From positions 1-64,000 of the forward strand of contig DZCQ01000002.1 of the NCBI GenBank assembly GCA_022730285.1: DNA of 64,000 nt, given 5' to 3'. Source of the stretch: Flavobacterium psychrophilum. Its GTDB lineage: Bacteria > Bacteroidota > Bacteroidia > Flavobacteriales > Flavobacteriaceae. Position numbers and translations under genes: made by a program. The notes beneath the pieces were generated by a model. The model was not told the DNA's origin and did not search any database. It saw only the letters and a program-made list of their open reading frames with translations. Of this stretch, positions 55,698 to 64,000 are shown in pieces; the first letter of the stretch is position 1; every line of letters begins with the position of its first letter.

Positions 55698-55735
55698 TTT
55701 ACAGATGTAAATAATAATTTGTTTACTTTTGTGAA
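55698..55735. promoter_or_regulatory. Operators and promoter of the M14 peptidase gene
   Basis: TTTACAGATGTAAA (55698-55711) and a near-palindrome TTTACTTTTGTGAA (55722-55735, one mismatch). The second contains the -7 element TACTTTTG (55724-55731) of a promoter reading + into the M14 gene. The first overlaps where a -33 element is expected. A half-site TTTACATTC is at 55664-55672. The XRE protein could control both directions. Confidence 0.65.
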
Positions 55736-55749
55736 TTAAATTATTTACT

Positions 55750-56904
55750 ATGAATTATCTAGAATTATTTACTTTTTTTAAAGAAAAAAAATTACATGGA
55801 AGGTACATTACAAATTCGCACATTGAACCGATATTAAATGATATGGGTGTTAATTTTGAAATAAGTACTCTTGGAAAATCTGTGTTACAAAATCCTATTT
55901 ACGGTGTAAAAATTGGTTCTGGAGATTGCAAGATTTTGGTATGGTCTCAAATGCATGGAAATGAATCTACAACTACGAAGGCTATTTTTGATTTTTTTTC
56001 CTTTTTAAAATCAAAATCAGATAAAAGTGAATCTTTATTGAATAAAATTACTTTTTTTGTGGTGCCTATCTTAAATCCAGACGGTGCAATAGCTTATACA
56101 AGAGAAAATGCGAATGCTATCGATTTAAATCGAGATGCTTTAGATTTATCCCAACCAGAAAGTGTTATTTTACGGGATTTATACCATTCTTTTCGTCCAG
56201 ATTACTGCTTTAATATGCATGATCAACGAACAATATATGGGGTTGGAGACACGAATTTGCCTGCTACCGTGTCCTTTTTAGCTCCAGCGTTTAATGAAAA
56301 TAGAGATATTAGCCCAACTAGGCAGATTGCAATTAATTGTATTGTATATGCATACAATGAGTTGCAAAAATACATTCCCAATCAAGTAGCAAGGTATAAT
56401 GATACTTATAATGCTAGTTGTGTGGGAGATACATTTCAGTCTTACAATACACCAACCATACTTTTCGAGTCGGGGCATTTTCCTGGAGATTATGAAAGAG
56501 AAGAAACACGAAAATATATTTTTATTGGGTTGCTTAAAGTGTTTGATGTAATTCACGAAAACGATGTAGTTACTAATAAATTAGCAGATTATCTGAAAAT
56601 ACCTCAAAATAAAGTAAGTTTTAGTGATTTTATTTACAGAAACATTAAAATAAATGTGGATAATTCAAGTTATATAACTACATTTGCCGCACAATATGAA
56701 GAAATTTTGGTTGATGGAGAAATAGATTTTCAGGCATTTATTTCGGAAATTGATACTACGGATTCTACATTTGGTCATATAGAATTTGAAGGTCTGGGGG
56801 GGATTTATTCTGATGATGGAAATTCTATTCCTGAAATCGGAAAAAAAGCAGATTTTTATATTGATAAAAATAAAAAATTTGTTAATGGTTTGATTAAAAA
56901 GTAA
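55750..56904 (+). CDS. M14-family zinc carboxypeptidase-like protein
   Basis: The 384-residue product has the M14 metal site HGNEST (His and Glu ligands near residue 72-75), the Asn-Arg substrate pair in DLNRDAL, and a second His in FNMHDQRTIYG. FESGHFPGDYEREETRKY near residue 240 supplies the position of the catalytic Glu of this family, though I assign it by pattern only. No signal peptide is seen, so it is probably cytoplasmic. Its promoter carries TTTAC-N4-GTAAA operators, so it is a likely target of the divergent XRE regulator. It is followed by an Lrp gene. Confidence 0.85.
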   Translation: MNYLELFTFFKEKKLHGRYITNSHIEPILNDMGVNFEISTLGKSVLQNPIYGVKIGSGDCKILVWSQMHGNESTTTKAIFDFFSFLKSKSDKSESLLNKITFFVVPILNPDGAIAYTRENANAIDLNRDALDLSQPESVILRDLYHSFRPDYCFNMHDQRTIYGVGDTNLPATVSFLAPAFNENRDISPTRQIAINCIVYAYNELQKYIPNQVARYNDTYNASCVGDTFQSYNTPTILFESGHFPGDYEREETRKYIFIGLLKVFDVIHENDVVTNKLADYLKIPQNKVSFSDFIYRNIKINVDNSSYITTFAAQYEEILVDGEIDFQAFISEIDTTDSTFGHIEFEGLGGIYSDDGNSIPEIGKKADFYIDKNKKFVNGLIKK

Positions 56905-56962
56905 TATATTTGTTATATTATCGCTAATAATTAAAAAAAACACTTAATTAAAATTGCTATTT

Positions 56963-57442
56963 ATGAGTAAATTTCGTTTAGATGAGGTTGATCATCAAAT
57001 TCTTGACATGTTAATAGATAATACAAGAATTCCATTTACAGACATTGCTAAAAAGTTGTTAATTTCTGCAGGTACAGTACATGTTCGTGTAAAAAAACTA
57101 GAAGAAGCAGGAATTATTCAAGGTTCTTCACTTACATTAGATTATGAAAAATTAGGATATTCCTTTATTGCATATGTAGGTGTATTTTTAAACAATACTT
57201 CTCAAACTAAATTTGTTTTAGAAAGAATTAATGAAATTCCGTACGTTACTGTTGCACATGTAACTACTGGTAAATTTAACATTTTTTGCAAAATAAGAGC
57301 TAGAGATACCAAACATGCAAAAGATGTGATATATATGATTGATGATATTGATGGTGTTTATCGCACAGAAACAATGATTTCTCTTGATGAAAGCATTAAT
57401 GATAAAAAACGATTAATGCATACTATTTTTAAAGAATTATAG
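56963..57442 (+). CDS. Lrp/AsnC-family transcriptional regulator
   Basis: The ATG at 56963 gives 159 residues: an N-terminal helix-turn-helix (LDEVDHQILDMLIDNTRIPFTDIAKKLLISAGTVHVRVKKLEEAGIIQG) and a C-terminal RAM ligand domain (about 66-140, IAYVGVFLNNTSQ...VTVAHVTTGKFNIFCKIRARD). A TATATTTG element at 56905-56912, right after the M14 stop, suggests a separate promoter. It probably senses an amino acid; the target genes are unknown. It may be read through from the M14 gene as well. Confidence 0.92.
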   Translation: MSKFRLDEVDHQILDMLIDNTRIPFTDIAKKLLISAGTVHVRVKKLEEAGIIQGSSLTLDYEKLGYSFIAYVGVFLNNTSQTKFVLERINEIPYVTVAHVTTGKFNIFCKIRARDTKHAKDVIYMIDDIDGVYRTETMISLDESINDKKRLMHTIFKEL

Positions 57443-57481
57443 TATAAAAAGAAAGTATTTTAGTATGCTTTTTTTTTAAAC

Positions 57482-57542
57482 AAAAGTTAGTTAAATTACC
57501 TGTTTTTCAGTAAAATAGGTAATTTAACTAACTTTTCTGTTT
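57482..57542 (+). terminator. Long-stem terminator after the Lrp gene
   Basis: Perfect 20-base arms (57482-57501 and 57517-57536) enclose a 15-base loop and are followed by a T-rich run. It sits between the convergent Lrp and SIMPL genes and may act for both. Confidence 0.85.
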
Positions 57543-57564
57543 TTAACTACTTAAAAAGTAAATT

Positions 57565-58326
57565 TTATTCCAGATTATATTCTAGCCTTACTGTAATTCT
57601 GGCAGTTTTGTTTTTGCTATATGTATCATTAATTCCTCCATAACTATCCTCCTCAGTAGAGCCTTGCCCAGTTATCTGAAACACTCCCATACTAGCATTT
57701 TTTAATTTTCCAAGATTTCCATCTGCGTTGCCCACAATTTTTTCTGCTCTTTCTTTTGCATCTTTTGTAGCATTCTCAATTAAACTGTGTTTTAAGTTTG
57801 GCAACTCAGAATAGGTATATTGTACTGAGTTTGAAGATAATTCTATCCCTGAATTAATCAGTTCTGATGTTTTATTAGATACTTCTTCGATACGTTTCAT
57901 TAACTCTGGATTTTTTTTTGCCGAAAAACTAATAGTTTGAGATGCTTCATATCCGTTAAAAACCTGTTCATATTTCACATCATACGAATTTTCTGTATTT
58001 TCTACTTTTACTTCTCTAAATTTTTTCTGAAAATTTACTGCTCCAAAAACAAATTCGTTGCTTTTAAATCCTTTTTTTGTAAAAAAAGCAGAAACAATTC
58101 GTTGATCTGCAATAATCTTATTGTATGCTTCTTTTATATCATAGCTATTGGTTGTAAAGCTACCAGACCATAATATTTCGTCAGAAACAAAATCTTTGGT
58201 TCCTAAACCTATAACAGATATTGCATCTAAATTTTCATTTCTGTTTTGGAACGATTTTCCTAGAATAAATCCAGTTGCGACAATTGCTATTGCTATAACA
58301 ATAGTAGATTTTAATTTGTCTTCCAT
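57565..58326 (-). CDS. SIMPL domain (DUF541) protein, membrane-anchored
   Basis: The 253-residue product has an N-terminal membrane helix or uncleaved signal (about 8-24, STIVIAIAIVATGFILGKS) and a SIMPL/DUF541 domain: ISVIGLGTKDFVSDEILWSGSF, IKEAYNKIIADQRIVSAFF and AERAEKIVGNADGNLGKLKNA are family-like. Its closest relatives include envelope-facing proteins of unknown function. It is likely periplasmic and anchored. Upstream is a 255-base gap with an AT-rich palindrome. Confidence 0.85.
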   Translation of the reverse strand: MEDKLKSTIVIAIAIVATGFILGKSFQNRNENLDAISVIGLGTKDFVSDEILWSGSFTTNSYDIKEAYNKIIADQRIVSAFFTKKGFKSNEFVFGAVNFQKKFREVKVENTENSYDVKYEQVFNGYEASQTISFSAKKNPELMKRIEEVSNKTSELINSGIELSSNSVQYTYSELPNLKHSLIENATKDAKERAEKIVGNADGNLGKLKNASMGVFQITGQGSTEEDSYGGINDTYSKNKTARITVRLEYNLE

Positions 58327-58637
58327 TTTTATAAAAATTATTGTTTTTTTAGAAATTAATAAGTGGTTTACAGTTTGTTAAAAATATGTTTTAAAACATT
58401 AAAACTTTCCATTTACTTATTACAAAATCTATTCCAAAATTTATTGGTCACAAAATTAGTTAAAACTATATGCTTTTAGTGTATTTCCTATTTCAGGTTC
58501 TAAAAAATTTGACACGAATTTCATAAATTTTCACAAATTTAATTTGTGAAATTCGTGTTAAAATTTATGTTTTGCAACCTTGCAGACTTTCAATCTGCCA
58601 AGCCAAATCTATAAACTTCCAGTTCATAGTGATTTAT
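58327..58637. other. Gene-free stretch between the SIMPL gene and pheT
   Basis: Contains only the palindrome at 58512-58558 (listed separately). No gene, RNA or clear promoter is seen for pheT transcripts, which would end here. Confidence 0.5.
58512..58558. repeat. Nested AT-rich palindrome (CACAAATT type)
   Basis: Outer arms ACACGAATTT (58512-58521) and AAATTCGTGT (58549-58558), with inner arms TTCACAAATT (58530-58539) and AATTTGTGAA (58541-58550). It resembles the palindrome at 38251-38289 in its CACAAATTTAA core. It lies downstream of pheT. Confidence 0.7.
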
Positions 58638-61058
58638 TTACCTTAAAGTTGCTCCTAATTTGGATTCAAAGTTTAAAATTAATTTATTCATAATTTTATC
58701 TATTTGAATATCTGTAAGGGTTTTGCTATTGTCTAAAATGGTAAAGCTAATTGTGTATGATTTTTTTCCTTCTGGTAAATTTTCTCCTTGATATACATCA
58801 AATAAATATACATTTTTAATTAAATTCTTTTCTGTTTCCCTCGACAGGTCATAAATATCTTTAAAAGTCACGTTGTTATCAATTAGTAATGATAAATCTC
58901 TACGGACTTCTGGATATTTTGGTATTTCTACAAATTTAATGTTGCTGCTTAATTGCTTAATTACAGATTTCCAGTTTATATCTGCATAAAAAACTTCTTG
59001 TTTTATGTTGAAATTTTTTAAAATAGATTTTTTAACTGTTCCAAATTCTACTAAATTAGAATTTCCTATTTTATATGCCAATCCTTCTGCAAAAATATCT
59101 GTTTCTACAGATTCGGGTGTTAATTTTGTAATTCCTAACCTGTTAAATATTGCTAAAATGTAGCCTTTAAATAAGAAAAAATCGGTAGTAATAGAGCTTT
59201 TAGTCCAGTTTTCCGGGACTTTATTTCCCGTCATAAATACGGTTAAGTGACTATTTTCTTCGTTTCCTACTAATAATTTATGATACGATTTTCCAAACTC
59301 AAACAGCTGTAAATTAGTATTTTTTCTGTTAATATTAAACGAAATTGCTTCTAACCCTGAGAATAATAGTGATTGTCTAAGAGCAGAAAGTTCGTTGCTT
59401 AACGGATTTATTATCAAAACATTATTTTTATTACTTAAACTTTCGCTTAACTCTACATAACTTGGAGTAGTTAGCGAGTTTGCCATTATTTCATTAAACC
59501 CGTTCGAGGCTAAAAAGTTTGCAATTACGTTTTGAACTTTGTATTCTTCGGTTCTAGAAGAGTGGGAGGTAGAGGCGTTTAACTTTTGAGTAAAGTTAAT
59601 ATTATTATAGCCATAAACTCTCAAAATATCTTCAATTACGTCTATTTCTCTTGTAACATCTACTCTATAAGACGGGATAGCAAGTCCTAATGCTATTTTA
59701 GAAATGCTATTTACTTTTATGTCCAGAGAGACTAAAATATTTTTGATAGTATCATGTGGGATTTCTTGACCAATTACTTTACTTACATTGTTAAGGTTTA
59801 ATAAAACTGGAAAATCTTCCGCCTTTTTTGGGTAAATATCAATTAAATCGGAAGTGATTTTTCCACCTGCAATTTCACAAATTAATATTGCAGCACGTTT
59901 TAAGGCGTATGCAGTAATTTCTATATCAATTCCTCTTTCAAACCTAAACGAAGCATCTGTATTTATAGCATGTCTTTTGGCTGTTTTTCTAATGTTAATA
60001 GGGTTAAAATAAGCACTTTCCAAGAATATAGAACTAGTTTCTTTTGACACGCCAGATTCTTTCCCTCCTAAAACTCCAGCAATACACAAAGGACCATTAT
60101 CATCACAAATTACTAAATCTTCAGGGCTTAAAGTTCTCTCAACATCGTCCAGAGTGGTAAATTTTGTATCTTCTAAAAGGCTTGTTACGTGAATTTTTCC
60201 ATGAATTTTTGCTGCATCAAAGGCATGAAGTGGTTGTCCTAGTTCATGTAAAACATAGTTTGTTATGTCAACAACATTATTTTTTGGTGTTATTCCAATA
60301 GCTTTTAATCTATTTTGCAACCATTCTGGTGAAATATCAATTTTTATATCCGAAATAGTTATGCCACAATATCTAGGCACAATTTTAGAATCCGTAACAG
60401 TTACATCTATTTTTAAGGTTCTTTTTTCAATTTTAAAACTAGAAATAGACGGAGTTATTAATTCTAATGAAGTGCCATTTTGTAGCATTCCTGCACGTAA
60501 ATCTCTCGCAACTCCCCAATGACTCATGGCATCTGCTCTATTTGGTGTTAGTCCTATTTCAAATACCTCATCATTTTCAATATTAAAAACGGCAGAACCA
60601 AGAGTTCCTGCTGGGATAGTATTTTCTACTACCAAGATTCCATCATGTCCATCGCCTATTCCTAGCTCGTCTTCTGCACAAATCATTCCGTGGCTTTCTT
60701 CTCCACGAATTTTTCCTTTTTTTATCTCAAATCCAACACCATTTTTGTCAAATAGCATGGTTCCAATAGTTGCAACGGGTACTTTTTGTCCAATGGCAAC
60801 ATTGCTAGCTCCACATACTATTTGTATAGGGTTTCCATCACCTAGATCTACGGTTGTAATTTTTAATTTATCGGCATTTGGATGTTGTTCACAAGTTAGC
60901 ACATGTCCTATAACAATTCCTTCTAATCCTCCTTTTATAGATTGGTATTTTTCGACACCTTCTACTTCAAGCCCTAAATCAGTAAGCATTGATGCTGTTT
61001 TTTCAGAATCCCAATCTGTTTTTATGAATTGTTTTAACCAGTTGTAAGAAATTTTCAT
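58638..61058 (-). CDS. pheT: Phenylalanine--tRNA ligase beta subunit
   Basis: The 806-residue product is full-length PheT: an N-terminal tRNA-binding OB domain (about 40-150, IVIGHVLTCEQHPNADKLKITTVDLG), B3/B4 editing domain (about 210-400, with RYCGITISDIKI and LGQPLHAFDAAKIHG), B5 and catalytic-like domains, and a C-terminal anticodon-binding domain (about 700-806) ending with NKLILNFESKLGATLR. It forms the alpha2-beta2 enzyme with PheS, whose gene is not in the window. A -7 element (plus-strand caaatata, 61079-61086) is 21 bases upstream. Confidence 0.97.
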   Translation of the reverse strand: MKISYNWLKQFIKTDWDSEKTASMLTDLGLEVEGVEKYQSIKGGLEGIVIGHVLTCEQHPNADKLKITTVDLGDGNPIQIVCGASNVAIGQKVPVATIGTMLFDKNGVGFEIKKGKIRGEESHGMICAEDELGIGDGHDGILVVENTIPAGTLGSAVFNIENDEVFEIGLTPNRADAMSHWGVARDLRAGMLQNGTSLELITPSISSFKIEKRTLKIDVTVTDSKIVPRYCGITISDIKIDISPEWLQNRLKAIGITPKNNVVDITNYVLHELGQPLHAFDAAKIHGKIHVTSLLEDTKFTTLDDVERTLSPEDLVICDDNGPLCIAGVLGGKESGVSKETSSIFLESAYFNPINIRKTAKRHAINTDASFRFERGIDIEITAYALKRAAILICEIAGGKITSDLIDIYPKKAEDFPVLLNLNNVSKVIGQEIPHDTIKNILVSLDIKVNSISKIALGLAIPSYRVDVTREIDVIEDILRVYGYNNINFTQKLNASTSHSSRTEEYKVQNVIANFLASNGFNEIMANSLTTPSYVELSESLSNKNNVLIINPLSNELSALRQSLLFSGLEAISFNINRKNTNLQLFEFGKSYHKLLVGNEENSHLTVFMTGNKVPENWTKSSITTDFFLFKGYILAIFNRLGITKLTPESVETDIFAEGLAYKIGNSNLVEFGTVKKSILKNFNIKQEVFYADINWKSVIKQLSSNIKFVEIPKYPEVRRDLSLLIDNNVTFKDIYDLSRETEKNLIKNVYLFDVYQGENLPEGKKSYTISFTILDNSKTLTDIQIDKIMNKLILNFESKLGATLR

Positions 61059-61281
61059 GTAAAATTATATATAATTTGCAAATATAACTATTGTAGTTGT
61101 AGATTAAAAATAAGATTTTAATTATTTTAAAAAATGAAACCACGTCTGCTATAAGTTTCTTGATAAGTAGAAATTTTTACTTTCATAAATTTCTTATTAT
61201 CGCAATTTGAGTTAAAATTAAACAAAAATCACAAAAGTATTTATACATTTGTTTTTTAGAAAATAAAATATTTTTTTAATC

Positions 61282-62028
61282 ATGAAATTACTCGAAAACA
61301 AAGTTGCCATAATAACTGGTGCTAGTCGCGGAATAGGAAAAGGCATTGCGGAGATTTTTGCCAAACAAGGTGCAAATATTGCATTTACATACAGTTCGTC
61401 TGTAGAATCAGCTTTAAATTTAGAAAAGGAATTAAATAATTTAGGTGTAAAAGCAAAAGGTTACAAAAGTAATGCTGCAAATTTTGCTGAAGCACAGCAA
61501 TTGATAGATGCTGTAATCTCGGATTTTGGCTCTATTGATATTTTGGTAAACAATGCTGGAATTACAAAAGATAATTTGTTAATGAGAATGAGTGAGGAAG
61601 ACTTTGATAAGGTTATTGAAGTGAATTTAAAATCAGTATTTAACACTACGAAAGCTGTGCAAAAAACATTTTTAAAGCAACGTTCAGGCTCTATCATTAA
61701 TATAAGTAGTGTTGTTGGTGTAAAAGGAAACGCAGGGCAAACAAATTATGCTGCGTCTAAAGCTGGAGTTATTGGTTTTTCTAAATCTATTGCGTTAGAA
61801 TTAGGTTCTAGAAATATCCGTTGTAATGTTGTAGCTCCGGGCTTTATAGAAACAGAAATGACTGCTAAATTAAATGCGGATGTTGTAAACGAATGGCGTG
61901 AAAATATTCCTTTAAAAAGAGGTGGCTCCACAGAAGATGTTGCAAATGCTTGTGTATTTCTAGCTAGTAATATGAGTGCTTATGTTACAGGACAAGTTTT
62001 AAACGTTTGCGGCGGAATGCTAACATAA
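61282..62028 (+). CDS. fabG: 3-oxoacyl-[acyl-carrier-protein] reductase
   Basis: The 248-residue product is a short-chain dehydrogenase with TGASRGIGKGIAE (cofactor loop), VNNAG, and a Ser-Tyr-Lys triad in SSVVGVKGNAGQTNYAASKAG; the C-terminus ends YVTGQVLNVCGGMLT. Length and motifs are those of FabG, which reduces 3-oxoacyl-ACP in fatty-acid elongation. No other fab gene is adjacent here. A TACATTTG element is at 61244-61251, 31 bases before the ATG. The VWA gene follows in the same direction after 35 bases. Confidence 0.92.
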   Translation: MKLLENKVAIITGASRGIGKGIAEIFAKQGANIAFTYSSSVESALNLEKELNNLGVKAKGYKSNAANFAEAQQLIDAVISDFGSIDILVNNAGITKDNLLMRMSEEDFDKVIEVNLKSVFNTTKAVQKTFLKQRSGSIINISSVVGVKGNAGQTNYAASKAGVIGFSKSIALELGSRNIRCNVVAPGFIETEMTAKLNADVVNEWRENIPLKRGGSTEDVANACVFLASNMSAYVTGQVLNVCGGMLT

Positions 62029-62063
62029 TTCGATTTTTTTATAATTTTTAGTTAAATTTTTAT

Positions 62064-64000
62064 ATGGCATTTAATACAATCCTCTTGATTTTACTTTCTT
62101 TAGTACTAGCTGGAGGATTGTCTTATTATCAGTATTTTTATAAGAATAAGAAATATTTAAAAATTACATTTTTTTTAGCCTTTTTACGTTTTTTAAGTAT
62201 ATTTGGCTTGCTATTATTACTGATAAATCCTGTAATATCTTCTAAAAAATATCAAATTGAAAAAACACCGTTACCTATTATTGTAGATAATTCAGAATCG
62301 ATTGCTTTTTTAAAACAAACTGAAAATGTAAGTAAATTAGTTCAGGAATTACAAGGGAATAAGAAATTAAACGACAAATATGCTATAACTACTTATCGAT
62401 TTGATTCAAATTTTGATTCAAACAAAAAACTAGATTTTAAAGGAACGCAGACAAATATTTATAACGCATCTCAAAACTTAAAACAAATTTATCAAAATAA
62501 TTTGTATCCTACAATTTTGATATCCGACGGGAATCAAACAATTGGGAATGATTATGTAAATAATTTTTCTACAAATACAACGGTTTATCCAATAATTATT
62601 GGAGACACAACCACTTTTTTTGATATGAAAATTAGCCATATCAACATTAACAAATATGCCTTTTTAAAAAACAAATTTCCTGTAGAAATATTTTTGCAAA
62701 GCAATAGTGATAAAAATTGTATTGCTACTTTTAGTATTTTTAACGGAAATACCACTGTTTTTAAGCAAGAAATTTCTTTTTCTAAAAAAAATCAAACCCA
62801 AGAAATAACAGCATTATTACCAGCAAATAAAATTGGAGTTGAAAAATTTAAAGCACAAATTAGTACTCCTTTATTTGAAAAAAACAAACTAAATAATACA
62901 AAAATATTTGCCACAGAAGTAATAGATGAAAGGTCTGAAATTGCCTTAATAAGTAGTATTAATCACCCAGATTTAGGAGTCTTAAAACGAGCAATTGAAT
63001 CTAATCTACAACGAAAGGTAACTATTATTAAGCCTCAACAAATCAAATCGTTAGAAAAATATAATTTACTTATTTTATACCAGCCTGATTTACAATTTAG
63101 GTCTATTTTATCACAAAATAAAACGTTAAAAATAAATACCTTTACAATTACGGGATTGCATACAAATTTTGCTTTATTAAACGAAAACAAATTGGAAGTA
63201 AAGTTTGAAATGACAAATCAAAAAGAATATTTTACTGCAATTTATAATCCGCAATTTAATTTATTTTCTATTGAGGATATTGGATTTAAAGATTTTCCAT
63301 CGTTAGAAAATCTGTTTGGAAAAATCACGTTACAAGGCAACACTTCTATATTTTTAGAATCTGAAATTAGAAATTTAAATACTAATAATCCGCTTTTGTT
63401 TTTTACAGAAAATGGTTTAGAAAGAAATGCTTATTTGCTAGGAGAAAATATTTGGAAATGGCGTTTAGAAAGCCATACAAGAAGTAAATCTTTTGATAAA
63501 TTTGACGGATTTATTGATAAAATTATGCAATATCTTGTTTCTAATAGCTCCAAAAAGTCTTTAATTGTAAAGCATGAATCTTTTTACAATGCAGGAAATA
63601 CAATTTTAATTACTGCCGAATATTTTGATAAAAATTATGAATTAGATAATAAAGCTCAATTAAGTATTAAAATTACAAATATCAAAACAAAAGAAGTGAA
63701 ATTATTTGATTTTTTAAAATCAAACATGGATTATCAAGTTGCAATAGATAACTTAAAACCAGGTAATTATTCAATACTTGTTACCGAAAATAATTCTAAA
63801 AAAAGCTATAAAGGTGCCTTTGAAGTTTTAAATTTTAATATTGAAAAGCAATTTAATAATCCTGATGTTTTGCAATTAAAACAATTAGCAACTCAAACCA
63901 ATGGGAAAATTATATTCCCAAATACATTAGATGGTTTAGTGAAAATTCTTTTAGAAAAAGAACAATTTCCTGCAATTCAAAAAGAAATTATTACAAAAAT
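62064..64000 (+). CDS. Membrane protein with von Willebrand A-like domain (runs off window)
   Basis: An open frame starts at the ATG at 62064 (MAFNTILLILLSLVLAGG) and runs without a stop to the end of the window (645 codons). It has two N-terminal membrane helices (about 4-22 and 35-58) and then a VWA-like segment with the metal-site motif DNSES (about 72-76) and LISDGNQTIGN. No other family is recognised in the rest. It follows fabG by 35 bases. Related flavobacterial proteins are annotated only as VWA membrane proteins. The 3' end is missing. Confidence 0.75.
   Translation, partial: MAFNTILLILLSLVLAGGLSYYQYFYKNKKYLKITFFLAFLRFLSIFGLLLLLINPVISSKKYQIEKTPLPIIVDNSESIAFLKQTENVSKLVQELQGNKKLNDKYAITTYRFDSNFDSNKKLDFKGTQTNIYNASQNLKQIYQNNLYPTILISDGNQTIGNDYVNNFSTNTTVYPIIIGDTTTFFDMKISHININKYAFLKNKFPVEIFLQSNSDKNCIATFSIFNGNTTVFKQEISFSKKNQTQEITALLPANKIGVEKFKAQISTPLFEKNKLNNTKIFATEVIDERSEIALISSINHPDLGVLKRAIESNLQRKVTIIKPQQIKSLEKYNLLILYQPDLQFRSILSQNKTLKINTFTITGLHTNFALLNENKLEVKFEMTNQKEYFTAIYNPQFNLFSIEDIGFKDFPSLENLFGKITLQGNTSIFLESEIRNLNTNNPLLFFTENGLERNAYLLGENIWKWRLESHTRSKSFDKFDGFIDKIMQYLVSNSSKKSLIVKHESFYNAGNTILITAEYFDKNYELDNKAQLSIKITNIKTKEVKLFDFLKSNMDYQVAIDNLKPGNYSILVTENNSKKSYKGAFEVLNFNIEKQFNNPDVLQLKQLATQTNGKIIFPNTLDGLVKILLEKEQFPAIQKEIITK

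Noticed and set aside
1..64000. CRISPR arrays, rRNA genes, complete insertion sequences or prophage
   Set aside because: Reading both strands I found no regularly spaced repeats, rRNA sequence, transposase, integrase or phage structural genes.

Overview
The window is chromosomal DNA from a member of the Bacteroidetes, most likely family Flavobacteriaceae. It is strongly AT-rich. It encodes the type IX secretion component PorQ and a secreted amidase with a type IX C-terminal sorting domain. It also carries the bacillithiol-system protein YtxJ, the arginine gene set typical of Bacteroidetes (expected to use N-succinyl intermediates), a fused E1 alpha/beta 2-oxoacid dehydrogenase, menaquinone gene menC, a TonB-dependent receptor with a carboxypeptidase-regulatory-like N-terminus, and promoters of the Bacteroidetes type (TTTG, then 17-20 bases, then TAnnTTTG). 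I cannot name the species from sequence alone.

Layout. 1-9 kb: lon and porQ on +, a transglutaminase-like membrane protein, then on - a beta-helix lipoprotein, a nucleoside permease, cmk, a tRNA-Thr with its own promoter and terminator, and a small conserved protein. 9-20 kb: manA, the E1 alpha/beta fusion, aroC, a membrane protein, clpB, ytxJ and a DUF2157-type pair of membrane proteins. 19.6-28.4 kb: a long arginine operon on - (GNAT, argG, argC, argD, argF', argB, an argE-like M20 peptidase, argH), interrupted by three intergenic repeats. 28.6-39.4 kb: a type IX-exported amidase with a beta-propeller partner, a TPR protein with menC, an LTA-synthase-like phosphotransferase, kdsA with an outer-membrane protein and an FdtA-like cupin, and ychF. 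39.7-42.4 kb: a TonB-dependent receptor. 42.9-51 kb: a sulfur cluster. 51-62 kb: ddl, a PASTA protein, rluA, an M28 peptidase, an autoregulated XRE repressor divergent from an M14 peptidase, an Lrp regulator, a SIMPL protein, pheT and fabG. 62.06 kb to the end: a VWA protein that runs off the window.

The part most like a distinct system is the sulfur cluster (42.7-51 kb). A SulP transporter faces a convergent series: two beta-lactamase/double-rhodanese fusions related to persulfide dioxygenases, two single-domain rhodaneses (one exported, one cytosolic), thioredoxin, a DUF2892-like membrane protein with a Cys-rich tail, an HMA-type protein with CxxC, a small DUF6132-like membrane protein and a YeiH-type transporter. 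A Crp/Fnr-like palindrome sits near -42 of the predicted promoter of the lead gene. Together this suggests a regulated persulfide oxidation and sulfur-transfer module with oxyanion import or export at its edges.

Two regulatory signals also stand out. The XRE regulator at 55 kb has repeated TTTAC-N4-GTAAA palindromes over its own promoter and over the divergent peptidase promoter. An 11-bp element, GACAAAATGAC, occurs upstream of lon and again in the clpB/ytxJ divergent region.
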